Assembly (NCBI GenBank): GCA_034508935.3
Contig: CM067445.1
Span: forward strand, 76,312,128-76,376,127
Direction of reading: 5' to 3'
Length of the DNA: 64,000 bases
Source: Berghia stephanieae
Lineage: Eukaryota; Mollusca; Gastropoda; Nudibranchia; Aeolidiidae
Shown: positions 10,601 to 26,079 of the stretch, in pieces
Numbering within the stretch: the stretch's first letter is position 1
How the letters are laid out: the number at the start of each line of letters is the position of its first letter
Made by a program: the position numbers and the translations under genes
Notes under the pieces: generated by a model
The model's input: the letters and a program-made list of their open reading frames with translations, nothing else
Database searches by the model: none
What the model was told of the DNA's origin: nothing

Positions 10601-13469
10601 ATGAGAGATATTCAACACAATAAAAAAAAGTGCAATGCCGCTTGTTGTACAGATTAAATTCGCATTCCACCCTTTTTCTCTTTTACTAAAAATTACTCAC
10701 AGTATTGTGTGAGTAAGACAGGATGGGAATGGTGCATGTTGGTTTGTTTTGTGTTGAAATTGAGGTGGAGGGGTCGAGAATCCACTGTATGTTCACAATT
10801 GTTCACTCCGTGACACTAAATGAGCCTCATAACGTTTTATATGTGTGTTACTGTAAAATTCTAATGCTCTTGGTGGTCAAAATGAAAACACCGTAAATCA
10901 TCAAAGGAATTATCGTTTGTATGACGACCATAAAAGATACATTATTCATCTTCAGGTTTCATTAGGTCTAGTTGTGAATCACAACTGAGATGATTCAACA
11001 CTTTGGCCCGAGAACGCTATCCTGGCTATTGGACCTCTTCAATGTATGCGCAAGGACAAACAGGCTGCCAAGTGCATGGAGGAAAGCAAGAGTAGTCGCC
11101 CTACTGAAACCGGGGAAAGATCCAAAATCCAAGAAAAGCTATCGCCCGATCTCCCTCCTGTGCATCACATACAAGCTATTTGAGCGAATGGTTATGTCCC
11201 GCATGTCACCCAGTCTAGACGAACAACTGTCTCCAGACCAGGCTGGATTCCGACCAGGACGGTCAACATGTGGTCAACTTCTTAACCTTACACAATTCAT
11301 AGAAGATGGGTTTGAGACAAAACAGGTCACTGGCACAGTCTTCGTCGACCTCACTGCAGCCTATGACACAGTGAATCACAAGATCCTACTCCTCAAAGTG
11401 GCTAAAATGATAAAGAATAAGAAAATTGTAAATATCATCCAGTCACTTCTCGAAAACAGGCGCTTCTTTGTTGAAATGGATGGCCGGAAGAGCAGGTGGC
11501 GCACCCAGAAGAATGGTCTTCCCCAAGGATCAGTGCTGGCTCCAACACTTTTCAACATATATACAAATGATCAGCCTGAGTTCCCAAATATCCGCCGATT
11601 CATATATGCTGATGACCTATGCCTCGCAACACAGGATGCGTCCTTCCAACCAATCGAGAGCAGACTGACAAATGCCCTAGACACCCTCACAAAGTACTAC
11701 ACTAAAAACTCGCTGAACGCCAACCCAGGGAAAACACAAGTGTGTGCATTTCACCTCAACAACCACCAAGCCCACACAAAACTTAACATCAAGTGGAATG
11801 GCCAGACATTAGAGTACAACTACCACCCAGTGTACCTCGGAGTGACGCTTGATCGGACTCTGTCCTTCAGAGAACACGTGAGGAAGACCAAGGCAAAAGT
11901 GTCCACGCGTAATGCCCTCCTTGGAAAGCTGGCAAACATGAACTGGGGAACTGACCCTAAAACTCTAAGGACCACAGCATTGGCCCTCAGCTACTCAACT
12001 GCGGAGTACTGCTCAGCTGTATGGGCCCGATCGTGCCATGCCTCCAAGCTAGACCCCGAGCTCAACAACGCCTGCCGGATCGTAACGGGCCAGCTGAGAG
12101 CAACACCATTACCACTGGTCTACCGTGCAGCAGGAATAGCCCCACCACACATCCGGAGGGAAACTCATGCCCAAATACAAAAATACAAACAGGAAATGGA
12201 CCAGAGACACCCCCTTCATAACCACAATTGTCCCAAAAGCAGGCTCAAATCAAGGAATAGCTTCCTCACAGTAGAGAGCCTTCACCCAGATCACTCAGCA
12301 TTCTTCCGCCTGGACAAATGGGTAGAATGGGACAAGACAGCAAACGATGCCCTCCAGCCCCCAACAGAAAAGCTCCCAGCAGGCACAGACCTCAAGAGAA
12401 AAGACTGGGTGGCGTTGAACAGAGCTAGAGCAAAGGTGGGAAACACCGCCACCAACCTCTTTAAATGGAAAATCTCACCGGGCACTGAATGCCCATGCGG
12501 TCACCCCAGACAGACCATGGACCACATCCTGTCCGAATGCTCACTGGGACCTCACTGCACCAATGCTGACCTGAGGGAATGCAACCAGACTGCCCGGGAC
12601 TGGCTGACTCACTGGTGCGACAAGATATGATGATGATTAGGTCTAGTAAAATCTAAAACTAAGATGGAATGCAAAGATTCGTAATTATACATAAGTCGGT
12701 TTGAGATAAACATATAGAAATGTGGGATCATGTATTTTGAAACAGACTATAATTAAAAATCTTAAATGTAAAAAGTTGTCATGACAAATGAATGATGGCG
12801 GGGGAAATTGTACTGCTATTCTTGACTTTGATAAATTCTTTTTGTGTGTTAGATATTTGATAATTTGAAATAACAATGTGTACCAAAATTAACAATGAAA
12901 ATTGGTTATGTAAATTGAAAAAATTGAATCGATGCATTTAAGTTACAAAGGGCATTTAAAGGGTTTTTAAGCCTATTAGCTCTTACACAGTACGATATTT
13001 TGGGTAAATACAGAGATTTTAAGAAAATAAAAAATTCAGATTTTTAAAACTAGATACAGATATTTGTTTGTTGCCTTTGGCAGTTCTGCTTAGGCTGGAA
13101 GGTAATATTTTGATTGTTTTAATTTTTGGCTAGGTCTTGAGGAACTGATTAACCATTATTCAGAAGATGCAGACATGCTTCCTACTCGATTAACAAAGCT
13201 TTGCAAAGGTAGAGTTCCACCTGCCCATGCACGTAGAAATGGACCTACAAATATTCTACATAGAGCTGTTATAGAGAGTGAGTTATTTTTTTTGTTATAA
13301 TATGATGATTTTATTATTATTATCATTACAATTATAACACATTTTTCTATAGATCGTTCCAGGAACTAAACAAAAGCTCTATTTTGTGTTCAGAAACAGG
13401 AAGATAATTTTTTTTGGTCAGATTTGTAAATTCTCTGTTTCAGCTTTATTGTTTTTATATTTTCTCACT

Positions 13470-13509
<40 letters not shown>

Positions 13510-16500
13510 TAATAATCATGGTGATGATGATGATTGTGGGGTGGTGTGGTGGGGGTGATGATCATGTTGATGATGATGACGACGATAATAATAATAGTAG
13601 TGATGATGGTGATGATTAAATAATAATAATAAAAATAATATTAATGTTTATCACCAAAGGAAGGACATACCTAGGGTGGCAGGGAGGCACTCATTACTAG
13701 CCAGACAATGCTCCCTGTCTCCGGTGTTATGCCCTGACTTTAGTGCATAGCAATTATAATGAGCATACGACTCGAGTCAATTTCTAAGTTAATTTTCCAA
13801 TGACCCTCATGTCATAATGTTTCAAGATCTTAGTCGCTTCTACTGTTGGTTAATTTTGATGAAAAACTTTTAAGTTGGATCTCCATTATATTAATATCTT
13901 TTTGTATGCATCTTATGTCAAAATTCTTAAAGTTTCAGTTTTAATAAGATATGTGCAATGGTGTTGTATTGTGGCATTAATAACCTGAATAGATATTAAA
14001 ATTAAAACTCCAAACTTTTTTCACATTGAATTTGGCACTTTAACTACGCAGGTATTTAGCGTCCATATTGCTTTGGTTGAAATAAATTATTCTACACTTT
14101 GAAATCAACCATTTCTATTTTATTTATAGAACAACAAGATATCATTGTGAGAATCTTAGACCACCCTCTTTGTCCTGACATTGATGCCAAAAATGATGAA
14201 GGTAAGTAAAAATTGATGCAAGTGATTCATTATAAGGTTGGAACTGAGATGTTATAAGTGTGAACACTTGCGTTGGAATTGTGGTTTTGTAGTGTTTAGA
14301 TAAAATATTACACTGTCATGATCTGAGATGTGATTATTTTCAACATGAACATTGTGTATTAAATTGTCATCTGAATGGGGAATGCCTAGATCAAGTATGT
14401 AGCCAGCCTCCTGTGTTGGTGATTCAACACGTTGAACTAGATTGCAAGATTCGATTATATGAAGAAAGTCATAAATCATAAATATGAATACAGTTCACTC
14501 TGCTTAATCACACATCGGGTAATTGCTCACTCCGCTTATATGTTACACATTCCCGAAAAACAGATTTTTTTCTACATAATCGCTCCTCTTATTTGCACAC
14601 CTTCTCCTTTATCGCTACATCTTGATTGGAAAAAAAGATATTAAAAAAATAAACAAATAATTTATGATCTTTACGTTACAATGGACAACAATATAACCAT
14701 GAACGTTGAACTTATATCTCAGGAGCTACTGGACTCCGTTCAGTCACACAAAAACACAACTCCTGAAAAATGAAGATGGGGATGAGTCATCAGAGTGTGA
14801 CACACCACCGCTGACAAACACCGAAAACCTTGACATGCTGGACAAACTACGGCGCTTTATCAAAGATGAATGCTTGACAGATGATCTACCAACATTGGCG
14901 AGATTGGAGTCAAGGGTTTATAAACAGCTTGCAAATAATAGAGAGCAATCAACATCTCACAATTGCTATTTTTACAATAAATAAAGTCACATTTTGTTGT
15001 TGATGAAACATGAAAAAGAAAAGGAAAAAACAAAAACCCACAAAAACAACAACAAAAAACCCAAAAAATAAGAAAACAAAACAAAAAAACAAATTTCTAA
15101 TGAGGCCATATATTGAACATGATGGTCCCAAGCCGGTATAAAGCTCTGAGGAGCAGGTCCTACATTAATGGCGCATGAAAGCTGGTGCTGAGATGTTATT
15201 TTTAGTTTCTCAGATTAATCGACACACAAACTTTAACTCCCGACGGTGTGTGATTAAGCGGAGTCGACTGTATCTTAAAGCAAGAATGTTGTAAAATAAT
15301 TGAAATTGTGTTTTGAGACATATGTTTTGCTATATTGTTTTGATACAAATAGATAAAAATAATGATTATTATAGTTCTATGATAAACTTGAAAAGGAATA
15401 AGGAAGAACATGGTACTCTTTTAATATTATACACTTCATTTCATTTCCTTTCTCAGGTTCCACAGCCTTACACGAAGCTGCTGTCCTGGGTTTGGATAAA
15501 GCAGTCTCCCATCTCATCCACAAAGGTGCTAATATTCGAATCAAAGACCGTGATGGATATACACCCCTTCATGTAAGTATTTGACTAAAATTTGCTGAAA
15601 TACTTCATACTCTTCTACTTCTGGATATTTTATACCAGTGTATCCTTGTTGATAACTTTTATATTCTATGTCTTATGTAATCTGGTCATTTTGATTTTTG
15701 TCATGACCTTGCTCATCATTCTGCTCAAGCTTAGCAGTTCCAGGCCAAGATTTTTTACCTGATGTGAGGTGCTTGTGTTTCATATATAATCTCTCTAATA
15801 GATTTATGGTTTAAACTTACATTATTTGCATTCACCTAACAAGAATATTTTATTCACAAGCTCTTGACCACTAAGGAGGTATAAAATTTCAACTTATCAC
15901 TATTCTAATGGAATTTGTAGTTAGTCATACAATGTTGGAATTTATTGCAAAAGTTTGAGTTTCCGCCCTTGGTTTCATCCATAGTCCTGAAAAATCCTCC
16001 ATGTGACCGGAATTCTTCATCTTTTAACTAAACCTTGATATATTCTCAACTTTTTGGAAAAATTAGCTCTTAACTTTTACTTCATATTTGCGGCATTTAA
16101 TTCTTCAAGCTGTAATTACAGATTACAACAAATAAAAAGCAGATTTTTCCTTTGACTCTCTGACTTAAAATTCTAACAGCATCTGAAGTTTTTGATTGAC
16201 TGAGGAATGGTTTGGCATACTTATAAAGAAGTACTTTGAGACAGCTTCGACACTTTTATTGAACATGAGTGATAAAAAGCAAAAGGTGCATTTAGTGGTT
16301 TTAGGACCCCAAATTTGTCTAGAACAATTTAATTTTTGTTGATGAGAATTCAATCTAGCTCCATTCTTATACACTGCAGCTTTTTTATAAATCATTTCAT
16401 CATCTGCTTTACAAGCACTCCAAATACAGTCTCACATCACATTTGTCAGGTGGAGTCTCATTTTAAATCGCCATGCCACTGTGAATTTTTAATGGCCATC

Positions 16501-17180
16501 TGTCAAAATAATGATTTTACATATTTTTTAATGATTTTATCTCCCAATACCATATGAAGGATTGTGGAAGAATTAATTTTCATGTAATTAAGAACAAGAC
16601 CTTAGACACTGCATTCACACCTTTTTGTAATAAATTCAAAGATAAATGTGTCAGTTTTTAAAAAAATTGCACTATATAATGGACTGAACTCCCATCTTAT
16701 TAAACATAAAATAACCTCAATGACCACATAAAACAAAAAGGTTTAGACAAATTTATGAAATGGAGGTTAAAGTTGCACTTACCTAAGGTAACACGAGTCA
16801 TAGATTGCAGGCCACATTCTCCAGCACAATAGATGACACCATTGCAAGCTAATGATAATGGCATCAGCATAGCATTTCAAAAGTATATTCGTTTTCATCT
16901 CAGTTCTGATACCCATGTATCAAAAGCAAAATCTTGTAATAAAAGAATAAAAATTGTGTTTGAAAAGAATAGACGTTAGTAATTCTCTTTTTTCCTTTCA
17001 TGATCTGTAATGACAAGTGTCTTGACGAAATTACTAAAAATAAGAAGTGATCTTAGAATAGATAATAATAATAATAATAATGCTGAAAACTTATATAGCG
17101 CTATAACTCCGAGACACCAGACTCTAAGCGCTTAAATTACAAATTACTTTGGCTGAAACATACTCATTCACACACACAAG

Positions 17181-17211
<31 letters not shown>

Positions 17212-20200
17212 ACACACAACACAACACACAACACAAACCAAACCTATCTTGCTTCTCATACCATCTACTAAAATCGAAACAAATATGTTTTAAGCGAACG
17301 TTTAAAAATAGACAAAGATTCTTTTTCACGAATGCTCTGCGGTAAGGCGTTCCAAATAGAGGGTCCGAAATGAGAAAAGGATCTCATTCCAGCATTTTTC
17401 CGAATTCGAGGAACAACTAGTTTTGTGGAATCACTGGCCGAACGTAAGGGGCGGGGTTTTGAATATCTTTCAATTAGTTCTGAAAGGTATGAAGGGGCAG
17501 TACCTTCAAGACAACGATACACTAAAACACAAGCTTTGAATTTAATTCTTTTCTCAACAGGCAGCCAATGCAGGTCATGAAGTAGAGGTCCGGCAGAGTC
17601 GCACCTACGCTTCATAAATACTAGTCTGGCAGCGCTGTTTTGGACAATCTGAAGACGTTTCAGATTGTATTGCGAAACGCCAAACAACAGAGCATTACAA
17701 TAATCCAATTTCGATAGTACGAGGGACACAACCAGGTGCTTGGTCACATCCTCAGATATGAACCGTCTAATGGAAGCAATCTTTTTTAGTTGGAAAAAGA
17801 GAGATCTAACCAAATTATTAACCTGATGCTCCATCGACAGTCCAGAGTCTAAGAATGTGCCAAGGTTTTTCACTTTGTCAACAATTTGAATAGAGGCATC
17901 CCCCAACTTCAAATCTGTTTCACTTTTCCACTTCCTGTTCCCCACATACAGCACCTCCGTCTTATCATCATTCAGTTTCAGTCTGTTCTCATTCATCCAT
18001 TTCTTAACACTTTGGATACAATTTTTACTATTGGCTGATACTTCTTGTAAATTTCTCATATTGGAAACGCAGTACAATTGCGTATCATCAGCGTATTGAT
18101 GGTAAGACAGACCAAAACTTCTGATGATTTTAGACAGAGGGCCAACGTACAAAACAAAAAGAACAGATCTTGTTTTAAATGACGAATCTGCACTGAACTG
18201 AGTGTGAATGAAATGACATTTGCTTTTAACAAATCTAGCAGAACTTACAAGAATTATATGAACGCTATTTTAATTACAAGTGGGTTATCCAGAAATTTTT
18301 AAAAAGGTGAATACAGAGCCATTTTTTATTATGTTAAACATCTTTAATTGAAAGATCATACATTTTTAATGATAAATTTTAACATAAAACATTTGCATTG
18401 CGTAGTAACTTGGCTTGGACTTTTTCAAAAAAAAAAAAAGAAAAGGGGAAGAAAGTGAACATGTGAGTTTTGACTACTTGTCCTTAATAGCACCCATTAA
18501 GGTTTGCTACTGGTTTGGTCTTTTGAACCAAAATTTAAAAGGAAGATTGGTAAAATATGTTATTTTTATTTTACTTATAATTAAATAAACATGTACCCAA
18601 ATTGACTTCATCACATACTTTTTAATGATGCTAATTGATAACTCATAAACAAGGTTGAATATCAAAGTGATAAAAAGCTGCTAGAAGCTCTGGACTGTGA
18701 AAAGTAAGAAAAAAAATGAATATAAATTTATAAAAGCTTCAAAAGAGAACAAAACACCAACAAAGGAAGGTTTCGGGTCAAAACCTTCTGCAGCCATAAC
18801 AAAAACAAAAATTGTATTGTTTTATTATCGGTTGAAGAAGGGTTTTGAGCCTGAAATGTTTCGTATTTGGTATTTTGTTCTCTTTTGAAGCTGTTATATT
18901 CAATTTTTAAACTACTTTTTGGAGATGAAAATCATGCGTTTTGGTTTTGATACAGATTTTTTTCGTGTAATTCTGATTTTCAGAAATACAGATTGTTAGA
19001 TTTTGCCACCCTTTGAAAATCTCACTGTATGACACCAAGAACATGTTAATCTCATAAGAAAAAGCTAAATAGTCAATGGAAAGAAATCATTTTTGTTTTA
19101 TCGGCAGTACGAGGATTAACACTTTTAGATTATAGTGAGATCCTTAATAATGACATAGGTTTAAAAATTGTCAAACTTTTTCTTCATACATATTTTAAGA
19201 AATTTGTTTTAATCATTTTTGGTTTCACTGTCAAGTGTTTACTATTCATATATATTATATTATGTTTTCCCTTCTCAGAGAGCTTGTGCTGCTAACAGAG
19301 GGGCTATGTGTGTCCTAATTATTTCCCATGATCCCTCTTGCCTTTTGGATAAAAATATAACGTCTGGCTGGGTGCCATTACATGTGGCTGCTATGCATGG
19401 CCATTTGGAATGTGTCGAGGTAAACATATAACTTCAATTTATATGTCATTTATTATTGCAATTTTGACCCACTGCCTCAAAATGGTATCGTATTCGGGTG
19501 AATTAGATGTTAAAAATTGAATCTATTCTTTAAAATTCTGGGTTGGGGGTCAAAATTGTTCCGTACAACCCATGTTAAATTTTTGCCAACAAACACAGAC
19601 TACTTTCAATATAATATAAATATAAATATTATAAAACTATTTTTCTTACAGACTGATATACAAATAGCTTGCAAACTTATTTTTAATTAAAGGTAATCAT
19701 GTCACTGGTTGACTCAAATGATTATTTATAAAATCTCCTAGGGTGTCATGATCGGTTATGTGATAAAGGTTGCAAATTTTCTGTATTTGCTGAATTCAAT
19801 ATGTTATAAACCCTCAGTATATTTTTCAATCACCTGCTAAACGAAAAAAAAAAGTAAGTATTCAATGCCCTTTTACTGGAGTTCGGTGCTCAGAAAGAGG
19901 TCGGTCAATGTATTTGCGTAAAAGTTCAGTAATTTTTTACTCCTGAATTGGCAACCCTGTTCGATGTTGAGAATAGCCATCTGGCTGCCCTGTTCCTCAG
20001 ATTCATCTGCGCACACCTACAGACTTTATTATCAGACCGATTTTGATCATTGATGGCTCAAAAGATTATAAGCAGACAAATTATGCCATTTAATGCCTCA
20101 TGAAATAGTAATCATTGTATTATGGAATGCATCTGTAAGGTGAATCATATATATGTCAATGAATAGGATTAGCTGTTATTATGATTTCCGGCAAAATATT

Positions 20201-22409
20201 GATTTTTCAGCTTCTCTTACTTATATCTGAAAAACATTTTTGATGTATTTTGTTGCCATCCATATTATCTTCCATCAGCTCTAAATAAGACATAATAATT
20301 GTATCTACTCACTACATCATTTTTAGATTAAAATTTTAGATTTTAGATTAAAAATAAAAACTTAAAGGTTTTGTCTCATTTTGAAACTCATTTCTTTTTT
20401 GTATTTTTTCTTTATGAAACATATTTTTATAGCCTGCTTTTTTTTTTTAGACTGTATTAATGGAGAGAAAAATGTATTTACCTCATAAAAGTATGTTTTG
20501 AATCTAAAAACGTTTAGAATATTTGGGTATGTAACGAGGGAGAAGGATTCTTTAAATTAGAATCGATACATACATTTAAAAAAAATTTGAAAAAGCATTA
20601 AAAAAATATTTCAGATATTATTGAATTCCAAAGCGCCAATCTTCCCAAGGGCTATGAATGATGAGACACCTATAGAATTAGCGGAGAGATACAGGAGGAA
20701 CAGATGCCTACAAATCTTAGGTAAGAAATCTGAAATGACTCGATTATAGATAAGAACCTAGAAATGACCATTAAACAAATACAATTCCATACATAGCTTC
20801 AAGATAAAGGCTATGAAAGTTAGATTATTTGTATTGTTTGAATTTTGAAACTAATCAGCTTTTTATTGGGATTAAGGAGTGAGCAAGCCTCCTTAGATTA
20901 TGATGGATCATGGATCACAAAGTATTCTCTGAATGCTTTGATTTGATTCAGCTTTGCCAAAACTTCTGTACATCATCTTAATATGCACTGGTTTATATAT
21001 TTTGCAATCATCGAAAGTTAGGTACTGGAGATGAATAAAATAACCTTGTAACCCAATTTGGGTTTTAACTTCAAAAGTCTACAGTTTTACAATTCTCATT
21101 ATTTTGACCACCCGTTTAATTTTCTCGTCTAATTCTTTCTGACATTATACCATATCAGATTTGATCAGTGATATCAGATTTGATCAGTGGATACATTGCA
21201 TTTTAATTAGGCAAAATCAAGCATAGTGCAGGTGGGGCTGTCTCCATATTATAAGTTGTTTACAAAGTATTGGCCAACCCTAAATTTAGTTCTATATGTG
21301 AAATGGAATAGCTGGTTGAAAAGTCTTTGCCAAGCTACCGAACCATAGTGAACCCTTCCTATTTTTTTCATTTTGTTTTTTTTTTATCATAGAGAATGTC
21401 AAAAGCACTAACACTTGTGTCACAGACGAAGACTTTTTCCATTCAATCTGGACAGACAGGTAAATGAATATATATTTCCTAACTCTTCTTTTCCATAGCT
21501 GAGTTGTAATCGTTTCTGTCACTGTCATCATACCACATATGGAGTAATACTTAAGTTTGGCTCTATAAAACTGCCACGTTTAAAGCTGTAATTAATTACA
21601 GATTTTAAAAAAATGAAGTTTGGTTGAATTTGGATAATTTTGTGCCAGATTCTGATTTTAGTGGAAAATAGGGTAGGATGTTTCTATTGTAGGAGGATAT
21701 TCAGGTGCCAATGCTCTTATATCTGCATTGGCTTTCTGTATCTGAAAGAATTGTATATGAAATTCTTCTCCTAGTCCTTAAATACGAGTTTATCTATAAT
21801 TGAACACCAAGTTATATAAATGACATGGTTTAAGTGTGTGGTCTGTTGGAGAATTTGAGATCAAGTGGGAAATTAAGCCTTTTAGTCCCTAAGAAAGGTT
21901 CATAAAATGATTCATGTAGGACATCTAATATTGCTTCCACAGATGCCTGAAATGCCTCATCGGTTCAAATATGTCATTATGATCTGAGGAGTTTTTGAGG
22001 CGACATTAAAAAAAAGATGTGCTTAAAGAACTGTCTTTTAGAATGTACTTATATTATATTCAACTTCATCTTCAGTTGCCTATACTTCTGGATGTTATTT
22101 TTTTAATAGATGTTTGGACGAAGAATGTAATCCATTGCTAATATTTAATTTGTATACCTTGAGCTGTGTGACCGGAAAGGCAATATTTAAATAAATATTT
22201 TTATCATTATGAATCATTTATATTTGAGTTGCAAATTGATCCGTTTCCAAATGAAACTACAATATATGTTTTTTGTATATCTGTAATGGTGTCCTCTTTA
22301 TTTGATATGAATGTCATGTTAGCCTCTTTCAGTTTAAAGGTTCTGTTTGATTTTACAACCATGTCAAGATATGCGTTTATTAGTCATTGAGAGAGAATTT
22401 CCTGAATAT

Positions 22410-22451
<42 letters not shown>

Positions 22452-24578
22452 TATTGCATCCCAAAAAGGAAATTTTTTGTACAGACGTGTTATAATTTGC
22501 ACAATAAGATAAAAATACAATGGAAATAGGGTGTTTCTATAAAAAAAAAAAAGAAAAAAGGAGCAGCTCTATAACCAGAGCTGCGCTTTATAATATGAAT
22601 AATATCAACACTGTAAAATAGTTAAAACTGTCACTATAAATTGAAAATTGAAAAGATTGCAAAACAAATAAATTAATAAATTAATATTTATATTTTAAAA
22701 AAGTAAAAATGAGAAATAATTATATAAAATGATTATTGCTTGTTGTTATAAAGCCTAATACTGGACGGCAGAAAAGATTTTCGGTTGAATGGGCATATTA
22801 GTTTGACCCAGTTTGATGTAACAATATATATTACAATATAATGATTTCCAGAAATGTCCATCTCTCCTTGTGTCTCTGAAACCTTTTTTTTTGAACTCTC
22901 ACATCTTCTCTAGGCTTGATATGATGACTAATAAATACTTTTATATATACACAGCATGCTGAAGCTCTTATCCAAGAACACTCCTCGGAAAACGGACTCT
23001 TTTTGATACGTAAATCCAAAAGCATTGAAAATGAGAACGTACTTAGTCTGTGTTACAACTACGGGGTTCTAAACTATGAAATCAAATCAAAGGTAATTAA
23101 AAGTAGCCGTGATCTATGTATTTTATTCTTAAAAACGTTTTATGATTTGTTTTAATAAACATGCCAGAGTTGTCTTAAAGGGGAAACTAGTATTTCACTA
23201 TCGAAAATATAGAATGTGTGTCTGTAGTTTTTTTTGGTGGGTTTATTTTTTTTTACTTAATAAATTGTTATAATATGAATAGATTTGCCCTTAGTTTACA
23301 GACTGTTAAGCACATATTCAATTTTCTTTCTGTTTTGTCTCTCCTTTCATCACATGCTTCCTCTGAAATTAAAATTGAGACAGCATTTAATAAGGAAAAA
23401 GAAAATATTCTAATGACTCGAGAACATTGATTTTTCAACTTTGTGTTTAGCATTGGATTTCAATTGATTTACATGGGGATTTCCATAACCCTGTTTTATA
23501 AAATGACTTAATATTTGCTTACTCTTTACAATTAAGCAAAACTTTATTTATAACAATGTTATTCAATTCTTTTGTCAGATGTATAGATGTCGACGTGTGC
23601 ACTATATAGACAGTGGCCCTTATCATCCCTCTCTGCGTGAACTGGTTCAGTACTATCACTACTTTGAGGAAGGAACACCTGTCAAACTAATGTCTTATAT
23701 TTCCAAAGGTAAATCTTTAACAGATATTGTTAGATTTGTAATGGTAACAACTCTTACATGAAAGCCATCTAACTCTGGGGGGATGCTGCTATGTATATTA
23801 TTATAATGGTAATCACAGTGAAGACGGTCGTTTTTTTTGTTGTGACTGATAAGGATCTGAACAAGGGTTTTATTATTGACTCTTCAGATGTAGGAAAAAA
23901 AAATCTAATGATTCTCTCTCTCTCTCTTTCCCCCCCCCCCCCCCCTTCTCACAGAGAGGAAAAAAGTCCCGTTCAACGTGGAGACTTATTTCAAATTGGC
24001 TTCAGGCACAAAACACGGGAGTTACCACCAAAGAGTAAGTACCTGTTTTGGATATTTCAATACATTTTGATTGATATGAAAGGGTTTCCTGGTTAGTAGA
24101 AACTTTACCTTTATACTCCATAATATAAGACGTCTAACAATTAATTTATTCATAAAAGAGCATTAAGGTAATAATAGGGTCAAGCAATTTATGTTTGCCT
24201 AGTGTATGGTAATCTAAATGATTAAAAATAATACTGAGCCTCTCAGATGAGATGCTTTGCCTGTTGGAAGTCTAGTTTTATAAGATTTTTATATTTTGAT
24301 TTGGAATTATTTATTTGCCTTGTATAGATGTCTATCTGTGTATGCGTTTTGTGATTGTTGGTTTTAAAATGTTGCAGTCATTTTTCGTATTATTATTCAT
24401 GATAGCTGAGACATTTATTTATTTCTCATGCCATATGGTTGTCATTATCATCATTATTATGATAATAAATTATAGTAATGATAATGATGGATATTATGAT
24501 GATGATTAATAATAATAATAATAATAAAAACAAACTAATAATATTATTAATAATAAATAATGATGAATGATAATAATA

Positions 24579-24639
<61 letters not shown>

Positions 24640-24672
24640 TGATGAATGAGGGAAGAGAGAGAAGAGAAGAGA

Positions 24673-24734
<62 letters not shown>

Positions 24735-24799
24735 TATAATGATAATAATAGCATAAAGAGAGAGAGAGAGAGATTATTGCTATTATTATCATTATAATT

Positions 24800-24851
<52 letters not shown>

Positions 24852-26048
24852 CCACACACACACACATACACACTCACTCGCATTACCTCTGTCAACAGAC
24901 ACATTCACACACAAATACATACACACACACACACATATAAGTATACATACACACACACATATAAGTATATAGCTAAGTAGGTTTTATTCATTTTCATTCT
25001 GAGACTGAGACTGACACATTTATCCACAGAAAAAGATTATCCTGCCCCAGCCAAGCCTGAGCGACCAACACCGTTGCCTGAGCGAAATTCCCCTTCTTAT
25101 CAAAGTCCACCGACTGTGTCACCACTGATGAAAGAACCTGTGGTCAGTATGATTTCCACAAATCAAATGAGCCCGTAATCTTTTATATCTATACTAACAA
25201 ATCTGCTACATCTTCAAAGTAAAACTAATCACTGACACCTCCACTCTTTCTCTCTTCCTTCTTTCTCCCCCTCTAACTCTACCTCAGGCCGTCACATAGA
25301 CATATTAAAAAAAAAAACAACAAAATGAAACAAACAAACTGGACAACAACAAAAAACGACATGGCGACAAAGAAAAATGACACAATAAATACTTGCACCT
25401 GGTTTGTCTCTCTCACAACTCCCACTCCTCATTACCCACCGACTTAATAATAATAATAATAATATAATAATAATAATATAATAATACTTTATTGCATCCC
25501 AAAAAGGAAATTTTTTGTACAGACGTGTTATAATTTACACAATAAGATAAAAATACAATGGAAATAGGATGTATATATATATATAAAAAAAAAAAAAAAT
25601 AAAAAAATAAAAAGTAAAGGAGCAGCTCTATAACCAGAGTAAACGCACTTGACGACAAGCCTGACATTTCTCTCCTCATCACTCTCTGTCTGCGTCTTTG
25701 GGTGGATATCACTTTCCCTCTCACTCTCACTTATGGTCCCAGCGATTCTCATTCCTGGAGAAAGTCTAATGTCATTCTAGGAACTGGCCTAATGCCAAGG
25801 TCAAAAAGGGACTGGTTCAAGAACCAGAATCAGTCATCCACCCATTGTAACGAATTGATTGAATCATTACTTTTTTGGTGTATTTTTTCGATATTTTTCT
25901 CCAATCAAGATGGAATCAAGGCATAGCGATTAAGCGGAGAAGGTTTGCGATTAAGCAGAGTGATTATATAGCAGAAATTCAGTTTTTTTTTAAAATATGT
26001 AGCGTATAAGCAGAGTATGCAATTAACAGATTTGTGATTCAGCAGAGT

Positions 26049-26079
<31 letters not shown>

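Noticed and set aside
17268-18152. Host reverse-transcriptase-like gene
   Set aside because: It is an L2/CR1 LINE fragment with a 3' ATT tail, not a domesticated gene: no start, no introns and a truncated catalytic part.
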